NCBI GenBank assembly: GCA_035515075.1
Contig: DATJBZ010000035.1
Span: forward strand, 1 to 58,061
Source: Moheibacter sp035515075
GTDB taxonomy: Bacteria; Bacteroidota; Bacteroidia; Flavobacteriales; Weeksellaceae
Direction of reading: 5' to 3'
DNA: 58,061 nucleotides
This document shows, in pieces, positions 1 through 7,498 of this stretch (positions are counted from its first letter, which is position 1; every line of letters starts with the position of its first letter). The notes below the pieces were generated by a model. That model saw only the letters and a program-made list of their open reading frames with translations. It ran no database searches and was not told the origin of the DNA. A program made the translations under genes and the position numbers.

Positions 1-21
1 AATCAACTTCTTAGAGTAATG

Positions 22-318
22 CTATTTCGGAGGAAATTGAGTATGATTTTTTGATAACAAAGGTAAATCCTGGGAGTGATTTATAATTAGCGCTTCTTTT
101 TTCTTTCTACTCCAACCTTGAATTTGTTTTTCGCGATAGAAAGCTTCATCTATCCGTTGAAATTCTTCATAATAAACCAATACAACGGGCAGGTGTTTTT
201 TAGTGTGATTGGCTCCTTCACCAGATTGATGCTGTATTAAACGGAGTTCTAAATTCGTTGTACTCCCTGTATAGTAACTCCCATCTGAACAATGCAATAT
301 GTACATGTATCCTTTCAT
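22..318 (-). CDS. GIY-YIG family nuclease-like protein
   Basis: A 98-residue single-domain protein of the short GIY-YIG (UPF0213/YhbQ-like) type. The GIY-YIG equivalents are seen as YMYIL at residues 4-8 and YYTGST at 15-20, followed by Arg26 and His30 and by YREKQIQGW (61-69), which carries the conserved Glu63. Members of this group are stand-alone nuclease folds with poorly known physiological roles, possibly in DNA processing or repair. The gene is isolated: its upstream side abuts the tandem-repeat island at 360-641 and no operon partner is visible. The start at 318 puts the first motif close to the N-terminus, as in the family; Met5 is an alternative start. The fold assignment is firm, the cellular role unknown. 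Confidence 0.85.
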   Translation of the reverse strand: MKGYMYILHCSDGSYYTGSTTNLELRLIQHQSGEGANHTKKHLPVVLVYYEEFQRIDEAFYREKQIQGWSRKKKEALIINHSQDLPLLSKNHTQFPPK

Positions 319-359
319 GTATTAAAGATAATGAAAAATGGGGCTTCGGGGCTTCGGGG

Positions 360-641
360 CTTCGACAGGCTCAGCCACCGAAGCTCAGCCACCGAAACCC
401 GGTCATCGAAATTCAGCCACCGAAGTGCAGCCACCGAAGTGCAGCCGCCGAAGCTCAGCCGCCGAAGTGCAGTCATCGAAATTCAGTCATTGAAATTCAG
501 TCATTGAAGTTCTGTCATTGAAGCTTAGTCAATGAAGCGAATATTATGGTCACTGAGCTTATCGTCGGTCACTGCGGTCACTGCGGTTACTGCGGTCACT
601 GAGCCTGTCGAAGTGGTCGAAGTGGTCGAAGTGGTCGAAGT
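360..641. repeat. Tandem-repeat island: 12 x 14-bp units plus 9-bp units inside a perfect 15-bp inverted repeat
   Basis: This fills most of the gene-free stretch 319-679. It opens with CTTCGACAGGCTCAG (360-374), whose exact reverse complement closes at 599-613. From 371 to 538 there are twelve consecutive 14-bp units of the form TCAGCCACCGAAGC, degrading to TCAGTCATTGAAGT towards the right. At 567-602 come four 9-bp units (GGTCACTGC type), and at 615-641 three GGTCGAAGT units. The 14-bp period is not a multiple of three and short reading frames here have no coding character, so I read it as non-coding. The same 15-bp motif and a 9-bp array recur at 47604-47618. Confidence 0.9.
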
Positions 642-679
642 GATCGGAATCACAGAAGTCAACCACCGAAATAATTTAA

Positions 680-1168
680 TTATTCCCTTACAGCCGGTGT
701 TTTAAAATCACAAGTCAACACAAAAGGAATCATTGCCTCTGAATTTCCAGTGAAATCTTGTACTTCTCCTTTCCATTCTAAACAGATTTCTCCTGCTTCA
801 TTTTTAAAGAACCGCAATTGGTTTTGATCCGATTCGAAATCCTCTGTAGAGAAGTTCAAAGTGGTGTAATAAATCTCTTCCCAATCGCCTTCTTCATCTT
901 CAATTTCAACAAAAGAATAAGGTATTTCAATGGTTTTTTCTACCAATTCTTGCACATTTTGGGCATTTACTGGAAAATCATCTACAGATAAAATCACTTG
1001 TGGGAAGTCATTTTGAAGCGAATCGTCTTCGACGTGATCCAATTGGTCAGAAGAATGGATTTCAATAAGCAATTGATGTTGTTGACCTGAGAATACTACT
1101 TTGCAGAAACTTTTTTCGATGTAGTAAGTAAATGTTTCTTCTGGGTGGAAGAATTGAATTGTTTTCAT
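680..1168 (-). CDS. Hypothetical acidic cytoplasmic protein
   Basis: A 162-residue protein that I do not recognise. It has no signal peptide, membrane segment or cysteine motif, and it is strongly acidic, with clusters such as EIEDEEGDWEE near residue 100 and many Asp/Glu-rich strands. The pattern of alternating hydrophobic and charged residues suggests a compact beta-rich soluble domain. It is transcribed away from dihydrofolate reductase, with about 134 bp between the two starts, and its 3' end runs into the repeat island. The reading frame is clean and the ATG is well placed, so it is probably a real gene; its function cannot be inferred from this sequence. Confidence 0.65.
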   Translation of the reverse strand: MKTIQFFHPEETFTYYIEKSFCKVVFSGQQHQLLIEIHSSDQLDHVEDDSLQNDFPQVILSVDDFPVNAQNVQELVEKTIEIPYSFVEIEDEEGDWEEIYYTTLNFSTEDFESDQNQLRFFKNEAGEICLEWKGEVQDFTGNSEAMIPFVLTCDFKTPAVRE

Positions 1169-1254
1169 TTGAATACAAAAAATGTTTTTTCTTTGGGGCG
1201 AAGATAAAAATTGTTCTCAAATTATCAAATAGCTGTACGAAAAAACACAAGTCC

Positions 1255-1285
1255 TTGTTTTGTTTTTTATTTTTGGTTAACTTTG
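1255..1285 (+). promoter_or_regulatory. Promoter of dihydrofolate reductase gene
   Basis: TTG at 1255-1257, a 20-bp spacer, then TAACTTTG at 1278-1285, matching the Bacteroidota -33/-7 arrangement. The ATG at 1303 follows 17 bp later, giving a very short leader and ruling out the upstream in-frame start at 1132. Confidence 0.6.
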
Positions 1286-1302
1286 CTGAAATTCAAACCG
1301 CT

Positions 1303-1788
1303 ATGATCAGCATCGTTGTTGCAAAATCGACCAACCATACCATCGGAAATCAGAATCAATTGATTTGGCATTTGCCCAATGACCTGAAACATTTCAAAGC
1401 CATCACTTCAGGCCATCCGATCATCATGGGCCGAAAAAACTTTGATTCCATCGGCAAAGCCTTGCCCAACCGAACGAACATCGTGATCACGCGCAATGAA
1501 GGTTGGCATGTTGAAGGGGTTTTGGTGGTGCATTCTTTGGCAGAAGCCATCGAAAAAGCCCAGTCGATCGATGAGGAAATTTTTATTATTGGTGGTGGAA
1601 ACATTTATGCACAAGCCATGGAGCTTGCGGATGTTTTGGAGGTGACAGAAGTGTTGGAGTCGTTTGAAGGCGATGCGTTTTTTCCCATCATCGATCCCCA
1701 AATTTGGCGGGAAGTTTCACGAGAAAATCACGCATCTGATGAAAAGCATGCATACCCCTATGCTTTTGTTCGGTACGAAAGAATTTAA
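1303..1788 (+). CDS. folA: Dihydrofolate reductase
   Basis: NADPH-dependent reduction of dihydrofolate to tetrahydrofolate in the cytoplasm. The 161-residue length is typical of bacterial DHFR. The catalytic acid is Asp27 in WHLPNDLKHF, the cofactor segment MGRKNFDSIG lies at 42-51, and the IIGGGNIY strand at 95-102. I start at the ATG at 1303 (MISIVVAKS), because family members begin directly with this strand and a good promoter lies just upstream; the open frame to 1132 would add an unrelated 57-residue extension. It stands alone between a hypothetical gene and a convergent DUF2752 gene. Other folate genes in the window (folB at 25.1 kb, folD at 49.1 kb) are not linked to it. Confidence 0.95.
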   Translation: MISIVVAKSTNHTIGNQNQLIWHLPNDLKHFKAITSGHPIIMGRKNFDSIGKALPNRTNIVITRNEGWHVEGVLVVHSLAEAIEKAQSIDEEIFIIGGGNIYAQAMELADVLEVTEVLESFEGDAFFPIIDPQIWREVSRENHASDEKHAYPYAFVRYERI

Positions 1789-1814
1789 AATTCAATACAG
1801 TGTTGGTTCTTTCT

Positions 1815-2237
1815 TCAACGCGGCGTTGCCCACGAAGAAAAGGGGGCTATCGGTAGATTTCTCAACAAACCAAACAACAGCAACAAAGCCAAGAAAATCC
1901 ACAATAGGGTATTGGAAGTGAACCAGTTTTTGGGTTTGGGACGGTTGAAAAAGTAGGCGCGCAATTCGTAAAAAGTCACCACAGCCAAATAAGGCAATGA
2001 GAAAACCAGCAAAGCGTTGTAGCGCCAAGCTTCCACAATGTCCCAATGCAACAAATGGTAGAAGGCGCGCTGTCCGCCGCAACCCGAACAATCCCATCCG
2101 GTCAATGTCTTGAAAGTACAGCCGATATACAGATTGTTTTGATCCGATGGATCGTGTTGAAACACATAATAAATCAAAGCAGCCACAGCGACAAATAGGG
2201 CTGTGGCTACCCATATTTTTTTTGAGGATTTAGACAC
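1815..2237 (-). CDS. DUF2752 membrane protein
   Basis: A 140-residue integral membrane protein with hydrophobic segments at about residues 8-26, 74-92 and 108-128. The family hallmark is the cysteine-rich CTFKTLTGWDCSGCGGQRAF segment at about 40-59. The start is a GTG at 2237 and overlaps the end of the upstream dispanin-like gene by 8 bp, so the two are almost certainly co-translated. In Bacteroidota, DUF2752 genes often sit beside small TM2, dispanin or CCC-motif membrane genes; the biochemical role is unknown. The cysteines could bind metal or form disulfides, but that is inference. Confidence 0.85.
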   Translation of the reverse strand: MSKSSKKIWVATALFVAVAALIYYVFQHDPSDQNNLYIGCTFKTLTGWDCSGCGGQRAFYHLLHWDIVEAWRYNALLVFSLPYLAVVTFYELRAYFFNRPKPKNWFTSNTLLWIFLALLLLFGLLRNLPIAPFSSWATPR

Positions 2238-2580
2238 CCATTTGTCTTTGGTATTCTTCGATCATTTCAGTATAACCTGCGACGCCACCCATAGCGATGA
2301 TGCCGATGATGTTCAAAAGGATACCAAGAACACCCAAACCAATGGCGATATACGCCAAAGTTTTTGCGGTTTTCGCTGAGCCAGTTGCTGCGGCATAGTC
2401 ACCGGCTAAAAACTGGTTGTTGACTTGAGAGGATTTGACAATGGCAATGATGCCAAGGATCAATCCAATGCAACAAGGTGAACAAAGGCCTAAAACGGTT
2501 CCAACCACGGAAAGGGTCATGTTGTTTTGCGGAGCAACTTGGGGTTGATCAAATTCTGAGAATGATGTTTGGGTTTCCAT
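2230..2580 (-). CDS. CCC-motif / CD225-dispanin-like small membrane protein
   Basis: A 116-residue protein with a soluble, Gln-rich N-terminus of about 20 residues. A first hydrophobic segment contains a paired cysteine (SPCCIGLILGIIAIV, about 34-48). A short amphipathic loop follows (SSQVNNQFLAGDYAAA, 50-65), then AKTLAYIAIGLGVLGILL (about 71-88). This hairpin-loop-helix order resembles the CD225/dispanin superfamily, in which the cysteines lie at the membrane face. The gene is first in a pair with DUF2752, overlapping it by 8 bp. Assignment to the superfamily is by pattern and the function is unknown. Confidence 0.75.
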   Translation of the reverse strand: METQTSFSEFDQPQVAPQNNMTLSVVGTVLGLCSPCCIGLILGIIAIVKSSQVNNQFLAGDYAAATGSAKTAKTLAYIAIGLGVLGILLNIIGIIAMGGVAGYTEMIEEYQRQMGV

Positions 2581-2747
2581 ATTTGATGGTTTTAATTTTT
2601 TGGTAAATATAAGTTTTCAGCAATTATAGTACTATTAAATTCATAGTGATTAAACATTAAATATAGAAAAAATATATTTACTGCATTGATCCGCAGTGTT
2701 TTGTTGTGTCGTTTCTCAAGAAATAATGCCTCTTTTTGTTTTGAAAT

Positions 2748-3797
2748 TTATTCTTCAAAAGCATTCCAACCTTGTGCGGTGAGTGCGACAGCTGCATTGC
2801 TATTTTTCAACATCAGGTAATTTTCCGCATTTTGTTCGGTCGTATGGCCGATGACGCTGAAGTGTGGATTGTTTTTGATTTTGGGGAAATCCGCTTGCGC
2901 AATGGTGAACAACAATTCGTAATCCTCGCCGCCATTGAGTGCACAAGTGATCGGATTGATGCCAAATTCCTCTGCTGTTTTGATGACCATCGGATCCAAA
3001 GGAATTTTTTCTTCATAAATTTTGAAACCGTAATGGCTTTGTTTGGACAAATGCAAAATCTCTGATGAAAGGCCATCTGAAACATCGATCATCGAAGTCG
3101 GTTGTACGTCCAATTCTTTCAGCAATTGCACGACGTCTTTTCTGGCTTCAGGTTTCAATTGGCGTTCGATCAAATATTCATAACCCGTCAAATCCGGTTG
3201 CATATTGGGATTGACTTTGAACACTTCATTTTCTCTTTCCAGCACCTGCAAGCCCAAATAAGCTGCACCCAAATCGCCGCTGACCACCAACAAATCATTT
3301 TCTCCTGCGCCATCTCGGTACACTGCTTTTCCTTTTTCTACCTTGCCCAAAGCCGTGATGCTGATGATCAAACCACTTTGAGAAGAAGTCGTGTCACCAC
3401 CCACCAAATCGACTTTGTATTGTTGACAAGCCAAATGAATGCCTTCGTACAAATCTTCCAAAGCTTCTACCGAAAAGCGGTTGGACATTGCGATGGAAAC
3501 CAAAATTTGTGTCGGTTGTCCGTTCATCGCCAAAATGTCGCTCAAATTAACCACAACGGCTTTGTACCCCAAATGTTTCAATGGAACATAGGCCAAATTG
3601 AAATGCACACCCTCTACCAACATGTCGCTGGCCACCAAAGTTTCTTGGTCTTGAAAGTCCAAAACAGCAGCATCATCGCCCACGCCTTTGGTCGTTGAGT
3701 CGCTTTGGTTTTTAAAATTTTGGGTCAAATGGTCAATCAAACCAAATTCACCGATTTTTTCCAAGGAAGTCAAGGAAGGACGTTGATCATCTAACAT
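2748..3797 (-). CDS. thiL: Thiamine-monophosphate kinase
   Basis: ATP-dependent phosphorylation of thiamine monophosphate to thiamine pyrophosphate, the last step of cofactor synthesis. The protein has 349 residues, slightly longer than the 320-330 of E. coli ThiL. Characteristic segments are GVGDDAAV (38-45), the Asp-rich SDMLVEGVHF (57-66), NLSDILAMNG (84-93), VGGDTTSSQSG near 134, and GGEDYELLF near 290. The ATG at 3797 is preferred to an in-frame TTG at 3803 that overlaps the end of the preceding thioesterase. The two genes abut with TGA-CT-ATG spacing and share the promoter at 4312, although no functional link is known. No TPP riboswitch-like leader is visible. Confidence 0.95.
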   Translation of the reverse strand: MLDDQRPSLTSLEKIGEFGLIDHLTQNFKNQSDSTTKGVGDDAAVLDFQDQETLVASDMLVEGVHFNLAYVPLKHLGYKAVVVNLSDILAMNGQPTQILVSIAMSNRFSVEALEDLYEGIHLACQQYKVDLVGGDTTSSQSGLIISITALGKVEKGKAVYRDGAGENDLLVVSGDLGAAYLGLQVLERENEVFKVNPNMQPDLTGYEYLIERQLKPEARKDVVQLLKELDVQPTSMIDVSDGLSSEILHLSKQSHYGFKIYEEKIPLDPMVIKTAEEFGINPITCALNGGEDYELLFTIAQADFPKIKNNPHFSVIGHTTEQNAENYLMLKNSNAAVALTAQGWNAFEE

Positions 3798-3799
3798 AG

Positions 3800-4294
3800 T
3801 CAAAAGTTTTTTGGGTCAATATTTTTTGGGTAAACGGGCAAGTTTTTGATGTCTTTCATCGACAGTACCCGACAATCTGCTGAAATGTTTTCAGTAATAT
3901 TTTTGTGAATGGCCTCAGGCGGTGGCATTTTTTTTCTTTCTTGGGTCGAAAACCAAACGCCAAATACTTTGGAATACGCCAAATGGGTACCTGTTTTTTT
4001 GTCGTACAAATTGTGTTCAAATTCAAAGATTTCACCCTCCTCGGATTTACCAGAAATGACCACTGAAATGATGATTTCTTGGCCTTCATGTGCTTCTCTG
4101 AAATAGGAAATTTCCTCTCTCAAAATCGCTGGACCAATTTTGTGTTGGGCCAAATCAGCCAAAGTGATGCCACATTTTCTTAAAAATTCAATGCGGGCAA
4201 AACTCGTGAAATTGATGAAAGAAGCGTTCGCCAAATGCATGTTGGCATCCAAATCAGACCACCGAACCGTGGTCGAAGCATAATAAGTCTTCAT
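3800..4294 (-). CDS. Acyl-CoA thioesterase, hotdog fold (4HBT-like)
   Basis: A 164-residue thioesterase-like protein. The N-terminal YYASTTVRWSDLDANMHLAN segment (4-23) is the typical hotdog entry, with a W-x-D-x-D-x-x-x-H variant of the YbgC/4HBT catalytic region, so Asp14 or Asp16 and His20 are the candidate active residues. FEFEHNLYDKKTGTHLA (about 93-109) forms the following strand pair. It probably hydrolyses an acyl-thioester; the substrate cannot be read from sequence. It is first gene of a two-gene unit with thiL, and its own promoter lies 17 bp upstream. Confidence 0.8.
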   Translation of the reverse strand: MKTYYASTTVRWSDLDANMHLANASFINFTSFARIEFLRKCGITLADLAQHKIGPAILREEISYFREAHEGQEIIISVVISGKSEEGEIFEFEHNLYDKKTGTHLAYSKVFGVWFSTQERKKMPPPEAIHKNITENISADCRVLSMKDIKNLPVYPKNIDPKNF

Positions 4295-4311
4295 TTATTT
4301 GAAAATTTTGA

Positions 4312-4319
4312 CAAAGATA
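4312..4319 (-). promoter_or_regulatory. -7 element upstream of the thioesterase-thiL unit
   Basis: On the minus strand this reads TATCTTTG, a full match to TAnnTTTG, 17 bp before the ATG at 4294. I see no convincing TTG at the expected distance upstream. Confidence 0.5.
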
Positions 4320-4340
4320 CAAAAGGATTCAAAGCAAATA

Positions 4341-4372
4341 AAAAAGGACTTACTCGCGCAAGTCCTTTTTTT
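4341..4372 (-). terminator. Terminator of the lipoprotein gene
   Basis: Stem AAGGACTT / AAGTCCTT with a small GC-containing loop and a T-run on the minus strand. It lies 18 bp beyond the stop codon of the lipoprotein gene. Confidence 0.85.
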
Positions 4373-4390
4373 ATGGGTTCAAATTTCTGA

Positions 4391-5206
4391 TCAATAATAA
4401 GTGTAAGTTACTGTATAGGGATCTTCCATGGCTTCTTCATTGAACGTATGGGAAGCTTGTGTTGGGTAACCTTCTTCATTGTATTGATAAGTCGTGGTTT
4501 GTATGCTGCCATCCTCACTCTCCACTTTCAGGATGTTGTGTTTTTTTAGATTCATGAAAGCTGCAAACAGATCATATTCAGGTGATTTTTTATTGTCTTT
4601 GGTCACGGTTTCTTCCCATTCTCCATCAACAAATTCTTTGTAACTACAATTGTCATCCGTAAATTCGTAAGTCGTCACCGAAGTCGTTGGTGTGCCCATG
4701 AAGTTCGCTACATTTTCCATTGTATGTATGCCACAAGGTGGTGAATAAGTAGCTGTGCTATTGATCACGCCAGTGATGTCAGATTCTGTAATTATTTTGA
4801 GCGTAGCGTCGTCTATATGTTCATAGGAGTTTGTTACTTTGGACAGTAGATTGCCATTGACATAAACGGAGGCCACGGAAGTGACTTTGCTCGCTGATAC
4901 GTATTCGTAAATGATCTCAGCATAGTGTAAGTCGGGATTTTCTTCTCCATAGGAATGGACTTTGATCAAGCGTTTTTGATCATCATACGTATATTCTTCC
5001 CACTCTACGTTGTCTTCGTAGGTGTATTTTTTCATTTTTAAAAGCATAGAAGCAGTTGGTGGCGTCGAGGGATCACTTGGGTCTGATGGATCTTCAGGGT
5101 TTTCAACATTGATCAAGAGGTCTTGTTCGTCTTCCCAAGGATCACAGGCGATGAAACACATGAAAATAGCGATCAATGCCCAGCTTTTTATTTTAAAATT
5201 ATTCAT
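4391..5206 (-). CDS. Hypothetical lipoprotein with YD-like repeats
   Basis: A 271-residue predicted lipoprotein. The signal segment SWALIAIFMCFIAC ends in a lipobox with Cys21, followed by an acidic linker with Asp-Pro-Ser repeats (about 39-49) that probably spaces the domain from the membrane. The body has repeated Tyr-rich strands such as YTYDDQKRLIKV and YQYNEEGYPT, resembling the YD/RHS-like or DUF4595-type beta repeats common in Bacteroidota surface lipoproteins. Two cysteines (CGIHT near 153 and CSYKEF near 187) could form a disulfide. It is monocistronic with its own terminator. A surface or outer-membrane-anchored role is inferred; the function is not known. Confidence 0.8.
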   Translation of the reverse strand: MNNFKIKSWALIAIFMCFIACDPWEDEQDLLINVENPEDPSDPSDPSTPPTASMLLKMKKYTYEDNVEWEEYTYDDQKRLIKVHSYGEENPDLHYAEIIYEYVSASKVTSVASVYVNGNLLSKVTNSYEHIDDATLKIITESDITGVINSTATYSPPCGIHTMENVANFMGTPTTSVTTYEFTDDNCSYKEFVDGEWEETVTKDNKKSPEYDLFAAFMNLKKHNILKVESEDGSIQTTTYQYNEEGYPTQASHTFNEEAMEDPYTVTYTYY

Positions 5207-5319
5207 ATCATTCTGTGTTAATTTGAGATAAAATTAAGTTATTTTCTCACAATGCAAAACATTTTGATGATTTCCGCCCAATGAATGTGGGTAGAGCAAA
5301 GAATAAATTTGTCAAAAGT

Positions 5320-6408
5320 TTAGGCCAATTCATAGAATTTTCCGCTAATGGGACGGACGACATCTTTCAATTCCAAATTCAACAAATGGATGTTTAGCAG
5401 ATGCATTGGTAGGTTCAGGGCCCAACTCAATGCATCGATTTGTTGTCGGCCATTTTTTTTCAAATGGTCATAAATCAGTTGTTCAAATTCATTCAAATCG
5501 ATGAATAAATCCAACTGTTTCGGTTGGGCTTTTTGGTGGACATTGTAATGGTCCAATAAATCCTGCGCATTGCGGATCAAATAAGCTTGGTTGCTTTGGA
5601 TCAAATTGTTGCAACCCAAACTGAATTTGTCCTCCAGTCTTCCAGGTACCGCAAACACTTCTCGGTTGTAGGCATTGGCATAATTGGCCGTAGCCAAAGC
5701 GCCACCTCTTTTGTCCGATTCGACGACTATTACCGCATCACAAATGCCAGCAATGATCCGATTTCTCAACACAAAATTCATGGCTTCGGCTTGGTGAAAA
5801 CTTGAATATTCGGACAATAGCGCACCATCTTGGATGATATCTTTGGCTTCTTTTTTATGGCCAACGGGCGAGATGCGATTCAATCCGTGCGCCAAAACTG
5901 CAACATTAGGAATTTGGTGTTGCAAGCAAGAACGGTGGGCTTGGATGTCACAACCAAAGGCCAAGCCGCTGACAAAGGCGATGTCATGATGGGCCAAATC
6001 ACGGATCAATTCTTCAATGAATTTCTTGCCATAATGGGTCATCTTTCTGGTACCAACGATGGCGATGTGCAATTTTCTTTGGAAAGTGTAATTGCCTTTT
6101 CTGAACAAAATCAAAGGTGCATCTGCGCAATTTTTCAATTTGTTGGGATAAAGCTCATCTTCTAAAGTCAAAATGTCAATGCCGTTTTTCTCACAAAACT
6201 CCATTTCCAATTGGGCTTTATCCAAACAGGCTTTTGACCGAAAATGTTGGACCAAATCTTGTCTTTTTTGAAACAGCTCTTTGAGTTCAGTGTAAGGAAT
6301 CGTCCACAACTCCTCCGCGTCGATGGCCGACAGAATTTTTCGCTGGTTGATGGGACCGATGCCTGGTACATAGGTCAAAGCCAAAAGGGACAGTAGTTTA
6401 GGGTTCAT
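5320..6408 (-). CDS. dprA: DNA-processing protein DprA
   Basis: Binds incoming single-stranded DNA and loads RecA during natural transformation; it is widespread even in species not known to be competent. The protein has 362 residues. An N-terminal helix-hairpin-helix/SAM-like part carries TYVPGIGPINQRK (12-24). The Rossmann-like DprA core shows VGTRKMTHYGKKF, SGLAFGCDIQAH, AHGLNRISP and the GGALATANYAN/FAVPG segments. A C-terminal winged-helix-like domain begins near residue 310 (LIYDHLKKNGRQQIDAL). It is transcribed divergently from the HU-CCDC81 gene. With comF at 25.6 kb, it shows that the genome carries parts of a DNA-uptake pathway. Confidence 0.95.
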   Translation of the reverse strand: MNPKLLSLLALTYVPGIGPINQRKILSAIDAEELWTIPYTELKELFQKRQDLVQHFRSKACLDKAQLEMEFCEKNGIDILTLEDELYPNKLKNCADAPLILFRKGNYTFQRKLHIAIVGTRKMTHYGKKFIEELIRDLAHHDIAFVSGLAFGCDIQAHRSCLQHQIPNVAVLAHGLNRISPVGHKKEAKDIIQDGALLSEYSSFHQAEAMNFVLRNRIIAGICDAVIVVESDKRGGALATANYANAYNREVFAVPGRLEDKFSLGCNNLIQSNQAYLIRNAQDLLDHYNVHQKAQPKQLDLFIDLNEFEQLIYDHLKKNGRQQIDALSWALNLPMHLLNIHLLNLELKDVVRPISGKFYELA

Positions 6409-6466
6409 TGCTCTAATTTAAACAATTTTCTATAGAGATTCAAAATAGATTTGAAAGAACACATGA

Positions 6467-6480
6467 TTCAGCGCGCTGAA
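6467..6480. promoter_or_regulatory. Perfect 14-bp palindrome in a divergent promoter region
   Basis: TTCAGCGCGCTGAA is exactly self-complementary and GC-rich in an AT-rich spacer between dprA and the HU-CCDC81 gene. It could be an operator for either gene. There is no T-run, so it is not a terminator. Confidence 0.4.
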
Positions 6481-6562
6481 AACCTGTCAAATGGAGTGAG
6501 AAAGCAAGATGAGAGGTTGTGAATTTATCAACAATTTATCAGCCTTGGGTTTTGAATCAATT

Positions 6563-6570
6563 TATATTTG
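6563..6570 (+). promoter_or_regulatory. -7 element of the HU-CCDC81/SPOR gene
   Basis: TATATTTG, 12 bp before the ATG at 6583. A TTG at 6545-6547 lies at a shorter than usual distance of 15 bp. Confidence 0.5.
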
Positions 6571-6582
6571 TATTTTTGAAGC

Positions 6583-7482
6583 ATGAATTTGGAGAAACAT
6601 ATCGTCAACTTATTGTACCACCACGACTGTGTGGTCGTTCCTCATTTTGGTGCATTTATCGCGCAAAAGCGCCCTGCTTTTTACCAAAAAGAAACCGCTT
6701 CTTTTTTGCCTCCGCAGAAAGTTTTGGCTTTCAATCCGTCCATCACCCAAAACGATGGGGTTTTGATCCAAGCTTTGTGTCAAGCGGAAGGATGCAATTA
6801 TGAAACGGCGCAAGAAGCTGTGGAAAGTAATGTATTGTTTTGGAACCAACATTTGGACCGCAATAGCAGTTTGAATTTGATTGGTTTGGGCAATTTGTCC
6901 AAAGACGAAAATGGATTGTTGCAGTTTCAAGCCCAACATGCCAATTTTTTATTGGAAACTTTTGGTTTGGACAGTGTGCAAGTTTACCGAGTTTTACCTG
7001 AAATTCAAACCGATAAAAGCACTGCTGCCATTTGGTGGAAAACCGCTGCTTTGGTGCCAGTTTTATTGGGCGGATTTCTTTATTTCGGGAAACCACAACC
7101 TGTGACCGATTTTGTCAACCAACAATGGAGTGGATTTGTTTCCCCTGTGTTGAATCCCAATTTGAAGGCTTTGGAAGCCGTTGAGTCACCGATCAAACTG
7201 ATCGAAAAACAAGCGGAAACTTTCAAAGAAGAATTGATCGTTGAAAATACGATTCATGCGAACCAAGTGATTGCAGGTGCATTTAGAAAAATGGAGGAGG
7301 CCGATGATTTGGTCAAAATTTTGAATGAAAAAGGTTTTGACAAAGCGGCATTTACCCAGAAAAAAGGGAAATTTCATTATGTTGCATTTGAAACTTTTTC
7401 AACCAAAGAAGCAGCCAATGATTTCAGAAGAGCCATTGCCAATGAATTTCCAGATGCTTGGGTTTTGACTGTAGAACCTTAA
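6583..7482 (+). CDS. HU-CCDC81 and SPOR domain protein
   Basis: A 299-residue, single-pass inner-membrane protein. Residues 1-60 and 61-135 form the two tandem CCDC81-type HU domains of Bacteroidota (VVVPHFGAFIAQKRPA at 17-32; LIGLGNLSKDENGLLQF at 99-115). One membrane helix lies at about 150-168 (WWKTAALVPVLLGGFLYF). The C-terminal 75 residues resemble a SPOR-like domain (HYVAFETFSTKEAANDFRR). SPOR domains bind denuded peptidoglycan at division sites, and HU folds usually bind DNA or act as scaffolds, so the protein may connect cytoplasm and septal wall. That role is inference. The start at 6583 is supported by the promoter. A thioesterase gene follows after 16 bp. Confidence 0.85.
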   Translation: MNLEKHIVNLLYHHDCVVVPHFGAFIAQKRPAFYQKETASFLPPQKVLAFNPSITQNDGVLIQALCQAEGCNYETAQEAVESNVLFWNQHLDRNSSLNLIGLGNLSKDENGLLQFQAQHANFLLETFGLDSVQVYRVLPEIQTDKSTAAIWWKTAALVPVLLGGFLYFGKPQPVTDFVNQQWSGFVSPVLNPNLKALEAVESPIKLIEKQAETFKEELIVENTIHANQVIAGAFRKMEEADDLVKILNEKGFDKAAFTQKKGKFHYVAFETFSTKEAANDFRRAIANEFPDAWVLTVEP

Positions 7483-7498
7483 ATACCTCCACCATTTT

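Noticed and set aside
258..521. Open frames of 87 and 71 codons on the plus strand across the first repeat island
   Set aside because: Their translation is only the 14-bp repeat in different frames. The period is not a multiple of three and there is no promoter or ribosome-binding context.
360..641. CRISPR-like array
   Set aside because: Units are adjacent without spacers, degenerate and too short. The same applies to the heptamer arrays at 47 and 55 kb, and no cas gene is present.
2581..2747. TPP riboswitch near thiL
   Set aside because: The thiL leader is on the other side, beyond the thioesterase. Neither region has the conserved TPP-aptamer segments.
3102..3698. A 198-codon frame opposite thiL
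   Set aside because: It lies fully inside thiL on the other strand, with improbable Phe/Gln/His-rich composition, and is a mirror of the real codons.
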